From Flavipsychrobacter sp. (GTDB taxonomy: Bacteria; Bacteroidota; Bacteroidia; Chitinophagales; Chitinophagaceae), in contig JAEUVF010000003.1 of assembly GCA_016787265.1 (NCBI GenBank), forward strand, positions 124,001 through 188,000: a DNA stretch of 64,000 nucleotides. The letters run 5' to 3'. The position numbers were made by a program, and so were the translations under genes. Shown piece after piece: positions 43,984-53,365 of this stretch; within the stretch, counting starts at the first letter, position 1; each line of letters starts with the position of its first letter. A model generated the notes under the pieces. The model did not search any database. It was not told where the DNA came from and was given only the letters and a program-made list of their open reading frames with translations.

Positions 43984-44616
43984 ATGGTTATTCGTATCGT
44001 ACCCATGGTCGCATTGCTGACCCTTTCTTTTATTGCTTTTGCTCAACCCGTTACCTGGCAGGTTCGTGCCGGTTGGCATACCAGCTCCGCTCAAATCATC
44101 AATAAAGCCTCCTTGAAAAAATCTACCACCAATCACCTGAATGGATTTAGCGCCGGTGCTGGTATCAGGGTTGAATTTGATAAACAGTTATATTTTACTC
44201 CCCGCATCCAATACAGCCTCCATGGTTATGAAGTGGCCGCAGAAAAACAGGTACCGGCCAAACAATTCCGACTTCATTATATTGAAATTCCTGTACTGCT
44301 GCAATATGATTTTTCCAAAACAGGCCAGGGATTTTATGCCCAGGGCGGTCCCTCCCTTGGTGCAGCAATTTCAGGCTCCCAAAAAACGGAAGATCAGCAA
44401 ACTCCTCTCCGGTTTGGTATGACGCAATATAACAGGGTTAACATAGACGCCCTGGCTCAAATCGGTTATCGCCTTAAAAACGGGCTGGCGATAGATGCTT
44501 CCTACACGTACGGTCTTACAAGCATAACCAATGGCGATGACCTTCCTACTGTACGGATGGCACAATTTGGAATCGGACTCTCCTATCACATTAGCAAAAC
44601 GACTAATCAGAAATAA
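43984..44616 (+). CDS. Outer-membrane beta-barrel (porin-like) protein
   Basis: 210 residues, signal peptide (to IAFAQ), then alternating hydrophobic/polar strands (GFSAGAGIRVEFDKQLYFTPRIQYSL, LHYIEIPVLLQYDF, QFGIGLSYHI) typical of small PorT-like outer-membrane barrels. Function unknown. Convergent with the PspC gene, ends overlap by 10 bp. Confidence 0.88.
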   Translation: MVIRIVPMVALLTLSFIAFAQPVTWQVRAGWHTSSAQIINKASLKKSTTNHLNGFSAGAGIRVEFDKQLYFTPRIQYSLHGYEVAAEKQVPAKQFRLHYIEIPVLLQYDFSKTGQGFYAQGGPSLGAAISGSQKTEDQQTPLRFGMTQYNRVNIDALAQIGYRLKNGLAIDASYTYGLTSITNGDDLPTVRMAQFGIGLSYHISKTTNQK

Positions 44617-44828
44617 CGCAGAGGATTTCGTTTCCGATCGTAGATATATTGTTTGATATTCATCCAGAAAGCTGCGATGGTATAAAAAATAATCGGCGAC
44701 CCCATTGTGAGCAGGGAAATATACATAAAGTACTTACGGATGGTGGCAGGGGCGATGCCCATTTTTTCCCCTACATAGGCGCAAACGCCAAACACATGCC
44801 ATTCAATAAAGTGTTTGAAGTTTTTCAT
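44607..44828 (-). CDS. PspC domain protein
   Basis: 73 residues: a PspC domain with VFGVCAYVGEKMGIAPATIRKYF and a transmembrane helix (YISLLTMGSPIIFYTIAAFWM). Small stand-alone PspC proteins are inner-membrane proteins linked to envelope stress in other bacteria. Ends with a basic tail NIKQYIYDRKRNPLRYF. Confidence 0.9.
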   Translation of the reverse strand: MKNFKHFIEWHVFGVCAYVGEKMGIAPATIRKYFMYISLLTMGSPIIFYTIAAFWMNIKQYIYDRKRNPLRYF

Positions 44829-44954
44829 ATCACCAAATTAGTAAATTCTAACAAATACAATTCTTAAAAGGTTAAAAACAAATCGCTTTTATCGGTAATT
44901 TCGCGGTGTTTCGGCAAATTAACTGAAATAGCAAACTTCAAACATACAATCGTT

Positions 44955-47222
44955 ATGGTTTTTGACCTCGAGATGATTAAGAAAGTGTACTCCCAGTTTC
45001 CTGACCGGGTTGCGAAAGCCCGCCAGGTCGTTGGTCGTCCACTTACCCTCACCGAAAAAATATTGTACGCCCACCTCTGGCAGGGAGATGCCACCCAGGC
45101 ATATGAAAGAGGAAAAAGTTATGTAGATTTTGCTCCCGACAGGGTTGCCATGCAGGATGCTACAGCCCAGATGGCCCTGCTGCAGTTCATGCAGGCCGGC
45201 CGGAACACTGTGGCCGTTCCCTCCACCGTACATTGCGACCACCTTATTGTGGCCAAAGACGATTCTAAAACGGACCTGGCCCGTGCCGTAAATGAAAGCA
45301 GTGAAGTGTACGACTTCCTGGCTTCTGTTTCCAATAAATACGGCATTGGATTCTGGAAACCCGGCGCTGGGATCATTCACCAGGTGGTACTGGAAAATTA
45401 TGCCTTCCCCGGCGGTATGATGATCGGAACCGACTCCCACACGGTTAATGCCGGTGGTCTGGGTATGATTGCAATTGGTGTTGGCGGTGCGGATGCCTGC
45501 GACGTAATGAGCGGCCTCGCCTGGGAACTTAAAATGCCCAAACTTATTGGTATTAAACTGACCGGAAAACTCAACGGCTGGACGGCCCCCAAGGATGTAA
45601 TCCTGAAGGTGGCAGGCATCCTGACTGTAAAAGGAGGAACCGGAGCAGTGGTTGAATATTTTGGAGAAGGTGCTACCAGTATGAGCTGTACCGGAAAAGG
45701 CACTATCTGTAACATGGGTGCGGAAATCGGAGCTACTACTTCCACTTTCGGTTACGATGAAAGTATGAGCCGTTACCTGAAATCCACCGGTCGTGCAGAT
45801 GTGGCTGCTCTCGCTGATGGCATTCGCGAACACCTTACTGCCGACCCGGAAGTTTATGCAAATCCGGAAAAATATTTCGACCAGGTGATTGAAATCAACC
45901 TGAGCGAACTGGAGCCTCATCTGAACGGCCCCTTCACTCCCGATCTGGCTACTCCTATTTCCAAAATGAAGGAAGAAGCCGCCAAAAACGGATGGCCTAC
46001 AAAAGTTGAAGTAGGTCTGATCGGATCCTGCACCAATTCTTCCTATGAAGATATTAGTCGTGCTGTTAGCCTGGCCCGCCAGGTTGCCGAAAAAGGGCTG
46101 AAAACAAAGGCCGAGTTCACCATAACACCAGGCTCTGAACTGGTGCGATATACCATTGAGCGCGATGGCTTCCTGAGCACTTTTGATCAGATTGGAGCGA
46201 AAGTATTTGCCAATGCCTGCGGACCCTGTATCGGGATGTGGGATCGGATGGGCGCTGAAAAGCAGGAAAAGAACACCATCGTTCACTCTTTCAACCGCAA
46301 CTTTGCCAAACGCGCTGATGGAAACCCGAATACCTATGCATTTGTTGCCTCTCCCGAATTGGTAACTGCACTGGCTATTGCTGGCGATCTTACCTTCAAT
46401 CCGCTTACAGATACGCTGACGAATGAAAAAGGCGAACAGGTAAAACTGGATGCACCCAATGGAGATGAATTACCCGTAAAAGGATTTGCAGTTGAAGATG
46501 CTGGTTACCAGGCACCAGCTGCAGACGGTAGTACTGTTCAGGTAAAAGTTGACCCTGCTTCCAAGCGACTTCAATTGCTGGATCCATTTCCAGCCTGGGA
46601 AGGAACTGATCTGAAAGGACTGAAACTGCTTATCAAGGCCAAAGGCAAGTGTACCACTGACCATATCTCTATGGCAGGTCCCTGGTTGAAATTCCGTGGT
46701 CACCTAGATAATATCAGTAATAACCTCCTGATCGGTGCCATTAATTTCTTCAATGAAAAAACAGATTCCGTTAAGAATCAACTGACCGGTGCATATGGTC
46801 CTGTTCCCTCCACCCAGCGTGCTTACAAAGCAGCTGGCATTGGCTCTATCGTAGTTGGCGATGAAAACTATGGTGAAGGATCCAGCCGTGAACATGCCGC
46901 GATGGAACCCCGGCATTTGGGTGTTCGTGCTGTACTGGTGAAGAGTTTCGCCCGTATTCATGAAACCAACCTGAAAAAACAGGGCATGCTTGCACTGACC
47001 TTTGCAGACAAAAACGATTACGATAAAATCCTGGAAGACGACACCATTGATATCATCGGATTGACCAGCTTTACGCCCGGTCAGCCACTTGAACTGGTAT
47101 TACACCATGCTGACGGCAGTACGGATACTATCCTCGCTAACCACAGCTATAATGAACAGCAGATCGAATGGTTCAAAGCTGGAGCAGCGTTGAATATTAT
47201 CCGCCAGCAATTTGCAGGTTAA
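44955..47222 (+). CDS. acn: Aconitate hydratase
   Basis: Citric-acid-cycle enzyme converting citrate to isocitrate with a 4Fe-4S cluster. 755 residues, mitochondrial-type aconitase length. Cluster cysteines in [10 protein letters not shown] and [13 protein letters not shown]; substrate segments [13 protein letters not shown] and [18 protein letters not shown] 44955 gives the expected [10 protein letters not shown]. Single gene with a strong terminator 19 bp downstream. The long antisense frame on the other strand is a shadow of this gene's codon usage. Confidence 0.98.
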   Translation: MVFDLEMIKKVYSQFPDRVAKARQVVGRPLTLTEKILYAHLWQGDATQAYERGKSYVDFAPDRVAMQDATAQMALLQFMQAGRNTVAVPSTVHCDHLIVAKDDSKTDLARAVNESSEVYDFLASVSNKYGIGFWKPGAGIIHQVVLENYAFPGGMMIGTDSHTVNAGGLGMIAIGVGGADACDVMSGLAWELKMPKLIGIKLTGKLNGWTAPKDVILKVAGILTVKGGTGAVVEYFGEGATSMSCTGKGTICNMGAEIGATTSTFGYDESMSRYLKSTGRADVAALADGIREHLTADPEVYANPEKYFDQVIEINLSELEPHLNGPFTPDLATPISKMKEEAAKNGWPTKVEVGLIGSCTNSSYEDISRAVSLARQVAEKGLKTKAEFTITPGSELVRYTIERDGFLSTFDQIGAKVFANACGPCIGMWDRMGAEKQEKNTIVHSFNRNFAKRADGNPNTYAFVASPELVTALAIAGDLTFNPLTDTLTNEKGEQVKLDAPNGDELPVKGFAVEDAGYQAPAADGSTVQVKVDPASKRLQLLDPFPAWEGTDLKGLKLLIKAKGKCTTDHISMAGPWLKFRGHLDNISNNLLIGAINFFNEKTDSVKNQLTGAYGPVPSTQRAYKAAGIGSIVVGDENYGEGSSREHAAMEPRHLGVRAVLVKSFARIHETNLKKQGMLALTFADKNDYDKILEDDTIDIIGLTSFTPGQPLELVLHHADGSTDTILANHSYNEQQIEWFKAGAALNIIRQQFAG

Positions 47223-47240
47223 AATTTAACCATTCTTACA

Positions 47241-47276
47241 AAAGAGGCTATCCATACGTGTGATAGCCTCTTTTTT
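47241..47276 (+). terminator. Rho-independent terminator of the aconitase gene
   Basis: AAAGAGGCTATC at 47241-47252 pairs perfectly with GATAGCCTCTTT, followed by further Ts. The remaining 200 bp to the next gene at 47477 hold no recognisable gene or RNA. Confidence 0.9.
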
Positions 47277-47476
47277 AACCAAAAACCGCCGAAACCTAGT
47301 AAAAACACTTAATTTTTTGCGTATTCTTTCGGTATATCAACAGATTGGTTAACTTTATCCACACTTTCCCATTACTCTGACGGTAGCTTACCCTGTCTCC
47401 AATATCATTTCCTTAATACCACCGTATCCAATTATCCCCTGGACCTTTTCTATTTATTGATAACAAAATTTCTTTT

Positions 47477-50278
47477 GTGAAGAAGTTAATAGTGTGCCTG
47501 TTAATAGCAAGCTCAGCTGCTTATGGGCAAAACGGGGTATTATTTTACGACCCTTGTGAATCCCTGCCTCAGTATGGATGGAGTAGTCCCTACCCCAATA
47601 ATTTCTGGAGTGGTAAAACTGGGGATGAATCAAAAACCGGTTTTTCTCTATCACCAGATTTCAGCCGATCTGGAAATACCTCCTACCGGTTTGAAATCAG
47701 AAGAGATGCAGCTACCCATTTAAATGATAATTTCCGGCAAAATCAGCTCATCTATAATTTTTTGCCTGCAGGAACAAATGCGGAAGATGCAACCAAAATG
47801 GGTCAGACAAATGCAACCGGAAGACTCCCCCTCGACTTGCGATGGATTCGCCTGTCAACTCTGGTTCCGGCAAACTATCTACCCAACCCCTACCCCGTTT
47901 CCATTGGACTCATATTAAAAAATATCCCGGATGATCATGCTACCCCACAGGATCTGATTCTCCAGAATGGTCAATACAACTTCCATGTCGTTACCTGGGA
48001 GAATGGAGTACCTGCATCACGTGTCATCAACATTGGTGAGGTACAGCCCGGTATTTGGGAAGACTGGGTAGTTGAGAGAAACTTTACACAATCGGCAAAT
48101 GGCTTTATCAGATTGTACCGCTATGGTAATCTGGTTGCGAATGTAACCGGACCAAACTGGCCAACAGATAATCCGGCATATGCCAAAGAACCGTATATAA
48201 AAATCGGACCTGCCAACTACGGGTGGGCGTCCAACATAAATGAAGTAGTTAACAATAACCAGGCAGAACTGGCTCCAACAATTTTATATGTGGATGAAAT
48301 AAAATTCGGAACTGCTGCAGCTGCCGCTTCGGAGTTTATAACAACGCAACAGCAACCCGAGGAACCAGAAACGCAGCCTTCTTTTATTTTTTACGATAAT
48401 TGTGAGATCCCCGGCATGCCCTATCTGACAATGGACTATAATATCCAGCCACCAGTTCAATGGGCGCATTTCCAGGGCGACGCCTCAGTTAGTTCTGTTC
48501 AAAGAACAGCCGAACAAAAAAGAGCCGGAGGATATGCGTATAAATTTGAATTGAATGACGGTCCGGGTAATACCTGGCCATATTTCAAGTCTGAACTGGT
48601 TTGGAATTTTCTTCCGGCAGGTTCTCCTTTAGGCATTTTAGGAAATACAGAAGCCTATTCAAGACAACCAATCGGACTGAGATGGATAGCTGCTTCAACG
48701 TTAATCCCTTCCTACAATACAGATTTTAATACACCAACCAGTATTCTGTTTAACACAAAAGCTGTTGATGATGACTGGCCACAACCGAATGCATTGTGGA
48801 TGGAGAATGGAAGATATAAGTTCGTTCTTACAAGAGTGTTACCAAATGGCTCCACTCAAACAAACACAACAGATGTAGGCCCTGTAATTAAAGATGTATG
48901 GGAAGATTGGGTACTGAACCGAAACTTCACCAGTGCTGATTCAGGATATGTACGCTTATTCAAAAACGGCCAACTTGTATTTGAATATCTGGGTGGAAAC
49001 TGGAAAGATGATGCTTTTCACAGTAAGGAACCCTATGTTCAAATGGGTATTTATAAATGGGCATTTGGTAGTAACTGGGCGATCCGGCCGGATGCCTCCC
49101 GTATAACGTTGTTTATTGATGAAATCAGATTTGGAAATACCGCCAACAAACTGGAAGATTTTTCAGTAAACGCGGCTGCAAATATTCCCCCTGTTTCAAA
49201 TGCCGGGGAAGACCAGCAATTATTCATCCCCGTTACCAGAACAAGCTTAACCGGCATTTCAAGTGATAGGGATGGAACTGTTTATTCAAAAGTTTGGAGA
49301 AAAATTAATGGTCCTGCAGGCGGCGACATCTCTGACAGCATCCAGAATACAGTTACCATTACCAACCTGCAACCCGGTACCTATATCTACCGGTTCCTGG
49401 TTACGGACGACAATAATGCGGTAACCAGCGACGACGTGCTGATCAATGTGCTCCCACCGGTAACAAACATGGTAAACTACAATCGTTTTGGTGGTGGAGC
49501 CAGTCAGTCTGATGCAAATGTGTGGAGAGGTGGAACTACTCCCAACTCAACAGCAGTAGCTGGCAGCCAGGCAATTTCCGGCGATTTCAGCATCCAGGTT
49601 ACTATCGGCAGACAGTCTTCTGGCGCCTTTATCGCCATAGATACAGACGACACACTACAGCATATTTATACTCCGGGACAGATCTGGATGGGCGTTGCCA
49701 ACAATCGGCTATATGCAGGGGATTTCCCAGGCTGGTTCCTCTATCGTCTTACTGATGCAACCGTTACTACCGGAGATTTCATCAGAATACGGAGACAGGG
49801 AGATACATTCCGGCTGGAATTCTCGAAAGATAATGGGCAGACCTGGACATTAGCATACACCTACCTGTATAGAAGTACCAATAATCTCTGGGCCAAGGCC
49901 ACTTTTGACAACCAGAACTCAACCATATATTATCCAGCCCTGACCTCATCCACTAACAATCAAAATCAACAGGCACAGACTGCTGCTCCAGTTGAAACAA
50001 TAGCTACTCAATCCACTTCCCATGCAACCAGAATCTATCCGAATCCGGCTAGTCATTGGATTAATGTACAGGTAGGAAACGAATTTACAGCTGGCAACAA
50101 ACTAAGTTTGGAAGTCTTTGACAACCTCGGCAAACTGGTTACACGGTTATTGGCAAATCATCAGACTGGTCAAACCATTCAAATTGAATCAAAGACATGG
50201 AAACCAGGATCCTATTACCTGGTTATAAAAGATGAAAAAGGCAATAGAGTACAGCAAAAAATCGTAATCGTTAAATAA
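47477..50278 (+). CDS. Large T9SS-exported protein with duplicated polysaccharide-lyase-like domains, GTG start
   Basis: 933 residues from GTG 47477 (MKKLIVCLLIASSAAYGQ signal peptide). Two homologous domains of about 260 residues (20-280 and 300-565) share WEDWVVERNF / WEDWVLNRNF, GFIRLYRYGN / GYVRLFKNGQ and AKEPYIKIG / SKEPYVQMG, a pattern like the concanavalin-type heparin-lyase-I-like fold. Then come a PKD/REJ-like domain (about 570-665), a laminin-G/DUF1349-like beta sandwich (about 670-830) and a type A T9SS sorting domain (RIYPNPASHWINVQV ... to the end). Likely a surface or secreted polysaccharide-binding or -degrading protein; catalytic residues not identified. Confidence 0.9.
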   Translation: MKKLIVCLLIASSAAYGQNGVLFYDPCESLPQYGWSSPYPNNFWSGKTGDESKTGFSLSPDFSRSGNTSYRFEIRRDAATHLNDNFRQNQLIYNFLPAGTNAEDATKMGQTNATGRLPLDLRWIRLSTLVPANYLPNPYPVSIGLILKNIPDDHATPQDLILQNGQYNFHVVTWENGVPASRVINIGEVQPGIWEDWVVERNFTQSANGFIRLYRYGNLVANVTGPNWPTDNPAYAKEPYIKIGPANYGWASNINEVVNNNQAELAPTILYVDEIKFGTAAAAASEFITTQQQPEEPETQPSFIFYDNCEIPGMPYLTMDYNIQPPVQWAHFQGDASVSSVQRTAEQKRAGGYAYKFELNDGPGNTWPYFKSELVWNFLPAGSPLGILGNTEAYSRQPIGLRWIAASTLIPSYNTDFNTPTSILFNTKAVDDDWPQPNALWMENGRYKFVLTRVLPNGSTQTNTTDVGPVIKDVWEDWVLNRNFTSADSGYVRLFKNGQLVFEYLGGNWKDDAFHSKEPYVQMGIYKWAFGSNWAIRPDASRITLFIDEIRFGNTANKLEDFSVNAAANIPPVSNAGEDQQLFIPVTRTSLTGISSDRDGTVYSKVWRKINGPAGGDISDSIQNTVTITNLQPGTYIYRFLVTDDNNAVTSDDVLINVLPPVTNMVNYNRFGGGASQSDANVWRGGTTPNSTAVAGSQAISGDFSIQVTIGRQSSGAFIAIDTDDTLQHIYTPGQIWMGVANNRLYAGDFPGWFLYRLTDATVTTGDFIRIRRQGDTFRLEFSKDNGQTWTLAYTYLYRSTNNLWAKATFDNQNSTIYYPALTSSTNNQNQQAQTAAPVETIATQSTSHATRIYPNPASHWINVQVGNEFTAGNKLSLEVFDNLGKLVTRLLANHQTGQTIQIESKTWKPGSYYLVIKDEKGNRVQQKIVIVK

Positions 50279-50342
50279 ATACCGGGGAAAATACCCTCCT
50301 TCCATCCGTTATTAAACGGGTGGAAGGAAGTCATGCGGGAAC

Positions 50343-50448
50343 TAAATTTGTTTCAGGGATGAAATTGATCATCTACCACGAAACCATTACCTTATCTTCC
50401 CTGGAATCCACTTTATTAATAACCTGCCACTGGCAGGTTATTTTTTTT
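50343..50448 (+). ncRNA. Possible small RNA between promoter and terminator
   Basis: TAAATTTG at 50343-50350 matches the -7 consensus exactly; the strong terminator at 50418-50448 follows about 65 bp later. A transcript of roughly 90 nt with no convincing reading frame would result. No clear -33 box is seen, and the terminator may simply serve the upstream gene, so this is weak. Confidence 0.2.
50418..50448 (+). terminator. Rho-independent terminator
   Basis: AATAACCTGCC at 50418-50428 pairs perfectly with GGCAGGTTATT (50432-50442), loop ACT, followed by eight Ts in all. It lies 140 bp after the T9SS-exported protein gene. An 11-bp hairpin without T-tract (TTCCATCCGTT region, about 50310-50336) lies closer to that gene. 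Confidence 0.88.
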
Positions 50449-50596
50449 ACGGGAAAAATGCCCCCTTACAACGTGTAATATCCCATAGGCTGGCCCATTC
50501 ACAGGAGCTAGTTTTGAATTCTAAACAGGTTCGGTCGGTCATGGTTGTGGTTGTCTCTGACGCCACAGCCTTACCGGCAAAACACCAATCATTTAC

Positions 50597-50737
50597 ATGA
50601 AACGATTACTTGATCTTTCAGTTCATACAATACCCTGGCTGATGCTTATTCTGGCAGCGCTTACACTTATCACCATGTTTGTTGTTCTTGTACAAAAAAA
50701 ACACCAGGACAAAGACCTGAATGGAAACGATTTTTAA
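50597..50737 (+). CDS. 46-residue single-span membrane protein
   Basis: MKRLLDLSVHTIPW, a hydrophobic helix (LMLILAALTLITMFVVLV) and a charged tail (QKKHQDKDLNGNDF). ATG to TAA, 18 bp before the lipoprotein gene in the same direction, so probably first in that operon. A TAGTTTTG match to the -7 consensus lies at 50509-50516, about 80 bp upstream. Not recognised; topology suggests a small membrane peptide with a cytoplasmic charged tail. Confidence 0.6.
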   Translation: MKRLLDLSVHTIPWLMLILAALTLITMFVVLVQKKHQDKDLNGNDF

Positions 50738-50755
50738 CCCCATAATTTTTCAATC

Positions 50756-51154
50756 ATGAAACAGGTTGCCATTATTCTATTTAGTTTATTTATACTGGCT
50801 GCATGCAAGTCAGGCAAACCACTAACGATCCCGACTGACGAAAAATTTATAGCGATTAAAATTACAGCTGATCAGGCTGCTGAATTTGAACGCGCGTACG
50901 AGGCAGATCAGGGTTTCAAAGCTGCCTTCCGGAAAGGCATGTACCTACCGGGTGCTGTTATTGATGATTTAAGAAAGGCAGAAGGAGTTGAAGGAATTGC
51001 GGTGTACTATGGCAAACACCCAGACTTTGCCAGTCCTGTATTTATACTTTATGCAAGCAGTACCTCACCTGCAAATCAACAAAAGAAGACGGAGGGTGGC
51101 GGAGATACCATATATTTAGTTTATTATCCCTGTCCCACAATTTGTGGTAAATAA
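50756..51154 (+). CDS. Small lipoprotein of unknown function
   Basis: 132 residues with a lipobox (LFILAACKSG). The mature part has KFIAIKITADQAAEFERAYEADQGFKAAFRKG and a C-terminal YLVYYPCPTICGK with two cysteines. No family recognised. It stands 21 bp before the membrane protein and two-component genes, so it may be a periplasmic input or output of that system. Confidence 0.82.
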   Translation: MKQVAIILFSLFILAACKSGKPLTIPTDEKFIAIKITADQAAEFERAYEADQGFKAAFRKGMYLPGAVIDDLRKAEGVEGIAVYYGKHPDFASPVFILYASSTSPANQQKKTEGGGDTIYLVYYPCPTICGK

Positions 51155-51175
51155 CCCCAAACCCTGGCATACGGC

Positions 51176-51811
51176 ATGATTTACTGGATCACAACCATCA
51201 TAAAACTTTGCATCATAATCCTTGGAATTATTATTGGATTTTCGAGAGAAAATAAACTTAACCGTACCAATTATGATTTTTTAATTATCCTGATAGTTGC
51301 AGGCGCCGGAGAAGCGCTGGAGTGGCTAATGGCGAAATACTACTTTCACAATTTCGTCTACTACCATGTTTTTCGCCCCTTGTTTTATACCCTTATAACC
51401 CTTGCCCTTGCACCCCATCTGGGTAAGATGAAAAGAAGTTTTCGGCTATCCATCATATTTGTATGGATAGCCGCCTACTTCAACGCCAGGTACCTACAAC
51501 CCCCTCAGGATTCGCTGAACACGGTTATCATCAGCCTGACCTGCCTCCTTCACATATTGGCTGTTTTATTTTATATCGCCCGGCTCTTTGACCGGTATAG
51601 CTGGAATGAAACTATGTACCATCATAGTTTCTGGATCGCCATTGGCATACTTCTTCATTCCATCAGCTCCTTTCTCACGCTCGGACTGCATAATTTCCTT
51701 GGTGCAGATGGACACAAATTGGTAACCCATGTCCTGATTGTATCGGAATGGTTATATTACGCTTCATTTATTGTCAATTTCAGTTTGCAAAAACAAGCAT
51801 CTTCCGATTAA
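51176..51811 (+). CDS. Multi-span membrane protein of the two-component operon
   Basis: 211 residues with six or seven hydrophobic segments (WITTIIKLCIIILGIIIGF, FLIILIVAGAGEALEWLM, PLFYTLITLALAPHLG, LSIIFVWIAAYF, VIISLTCLLHILAVLFYIARLF, FWIAIGILLHSISSFLTLGL, EWLYYASFIVNFSL). It resembles the 7-TM sensor modules found on histidine kinases, here as a separate protein 9 bp before the kinase gene. A role as a signal receptor for the kinase is inferred. Confidence 0.85.
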   Translation: MIYWITTIIKLCIIILGIIIGFSRENKLNRTNYDFLIILIVAGAGEALEWLMAKYYFHNFVYYHVFRPLFYTLITLALAPHLGKMKRSFRLSIIFVWIAAYFNARYLQPPQDSLNTVIISLTCLLHILAVLFYIARLFDRYSWNETMYHHSFWIAIGILLHSISSFLTLGLHNFLGADGHKLVTHVLIVSEWLYYASFIVNFSLQKQASSD

Positions 51812-51820
51812 GTTTTCACC

Positions 51821-52639
51821 ATGAACGCCAGTCAGATAGAAATTATCCTAACAATGGCGGCCGCTGTTTTTATTATGCTGGCGCTCAGTGCATTCGTGGT
51901 TTACTTTATCCTTTCAAGCCAAAAAAGAAGACTTCGACTTCAGCACGAACAGGAACAAATGAAAGAAAACTATGAAAAGGAAGTGCTGACTACCCAAATA
52001 GAAAGCAGGGATCAGACCTTACGAGACATCAGCCAGGAAATCCATGATAATATGGGACAGTTGCTTAGTGTGTCGCGTATCAATCTTAATATTCTTGAAA
52101 AGGAACTGGAAACACATTCTTCGGTTAAACGTATCCGTGACACTAATCTCATCCTGGCCGATGTTATTAAATATATACGTATGTTATCCAAAGGCCTTAA
52201 TTCTGACATGCTGGCCAGTTATGGATTACGGGAATCTATAAAATTTGAACTCGACCGAATTGCACAAACAGCACTTATTGAATGCAAATTTGAAACTGAA
52301 GGTGATGATTTTTTAATCGATGCGAAAAAGGAAATTATCCTCTATCGGATGGTCCAGGAGATTCTGAACAATATACTGAAGCATGCCGATGCTTCGGAAA
52401 TCAGTATCCATATGAAGTACACGTCAACTGCATTCATGCTGAATATTACAGACAATGGCAAAGGATTTAGCCCTGAAAACATGGCGAATTTATCATTAAA
52501 TGATGCCGGGTCCGGACTTAGAAACTTGCAGAAAAGAGCGCAACTGGTGGGCGCCTCTTTGCAAATAAATTCAGCGCACTCAAAGGGAACCCGGATTGAT
52601 ATTGTTTTACCCAAACAGCCCCCACATGCAACCATCTAA
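51821..52639 (+). CDS. Sensor histidine kinase (HisKA_3 / NarX type)
   Basis: 272 residues. One N-terminal membrane span (IILTMAAAVFIMLALSAFVVYFIL) with a very short outside part, a coiled coil, the dimerisation domain with phosphorylated His75 in SQEIHDNMGQLLS, and a HATPase_c domain (VQEILNNILKHADAS N-box; NITDNGKGFS; GSGLRNLQKRA). This is the LuxR-partner kinase class. With almost no sensor domain of its own it may rely on the membrane protein upstream. Its end overlaps the regulator start by 14 bp. Confidence 0.94.
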   Translation: MNASQIEIILTMAAAVFIMLALSAFVVYFILSSQKRRLRLQHEQEQMKENYEKEVLTTQIESRDQTLRDISQEIHDNMGQLLSVSRINLNILEKELETHSSVKRIRDTNLILADVIKYIRMLSKGLNSDMLASYGLRESIKFELDRIAQTALIECKFETEGDDFLIDAKKEIILYRMVQEILNNILKHADASEISIHMKYTSTAFMLNITDNGKGFSPENMANLSLNDAGSGLRNLQKRAQLVGASLQINSAHSKGTRIDIVLPKQPPHATI

Positions 52640-53294
52640 TACTAAAAAACATACCGTAGCCATTGCCGACGACCATCGGCTAATAGCAGAATCACTTTCT
52701 TACCTCATTAACGACAGTCCTGAATTCCAGGTTACACTACTTGCAAACAATGGCAAACTCCTGCTCGAAGCTTTGGAGAAATCCGGCGAGGTGCCAGAGA
52801 TCTGCATCCTTGATATTAACATGCCGGTCCTAAATGGTGTGGAAACCGCCCGCGAAATCAGTAACCGCTTTCCTGAAATCAGGTTACTTGCCCTCAGCAT
52901 GAACGATGATGAAGCCTCCGTTATACAAATGATTCGCGCGGGATGCCGGGGATACCTGCTGAAAGACTGCACACAGGCTGAATTGCACAGAGCCTTACAT
53001 GAAATTTTTACAAAGGGTTTTTATTATTCCGATTTTGTAACGGGGAAACTTGTACATACCATTAATAAGGAAGAGAAAACCTCAGAAACGGGTATCCGGC
53101 TTACCGAACGCGAAATGGAATTTATCCGTTATGCTGCTTCTGAAATGACCTATAAAGAAATTGCCCTTACCATGAAATTAAGTGAAAGAACAATTGACGG
53201 GTACAGAGAATCACTATTTGAAAAACTTCAGGTAAAAAGCAGGGTAGGATTAGTGCTGTATGCAATTCGTTCCGGATGGGTTCAGGCAAATTAA
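52626..53294 (+). CDS. NarL/LuxR-family response regulator
   Basis: 222 residues from ATG 52626. Receiver domain with AIADDHRLIAESL, phosphoacceptor Asp63 in CILDINMP and the conserved Lys in GYLLKDCT; C-terminal LuxR-type helix-turn-helix (LTEREMEFIRYAASEMTYKEIALTMKLSERTI). Partner of the kinase just upstream by overlap. Target genes unknown. Confidence 0.95.
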   Translation: MQPSNTKKHTVAIADDHRLIAESLSYLINDSPEFQVTLLANNGKLLLEALEKSGEVPEICILDINMPVLNGVETAREISNRFPEIRLLALSMNDDEASVIQMIRAGCRGYLLKDCTQAELHRALHEIFTKGFYYSDFVTGKLVHTINKEEKTSETGIRLTEREMEFIRYAASEMTYKEIALTMKLSERTIDGYRESLFEKLQVKSRVGLVLYAIRSGWVQAN

Positions 53295-53353
53295 AATCTG
53301 GTTAGAATTCCGATTTTTACCACTTCTTTAAAGATTTAAAAAATCCCGGCAGA

Positions 53354-53361
53354 TAGATTTG
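53354..53361 (+). promoter_or_regulatory. -7 element directly before the start codon
   Basis: TAGATTTG, an exact TANNTTTG match, lies only 4 bp before the ATG at 53366. If used, the mRNA would be leaderless or nearly so. No convincing -33 box at the usual spacing. Confidence 0.35.
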
Positions 53362-53365
53362 CGGC

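Noticed and set aside
44919..46286. 455-codon open frame antisense to the aconitase gene
   Set aside because: It mirrors the aconitase codons, has no recognisable domain, and its product is low-complexity; aconitase is certain in the other frame.
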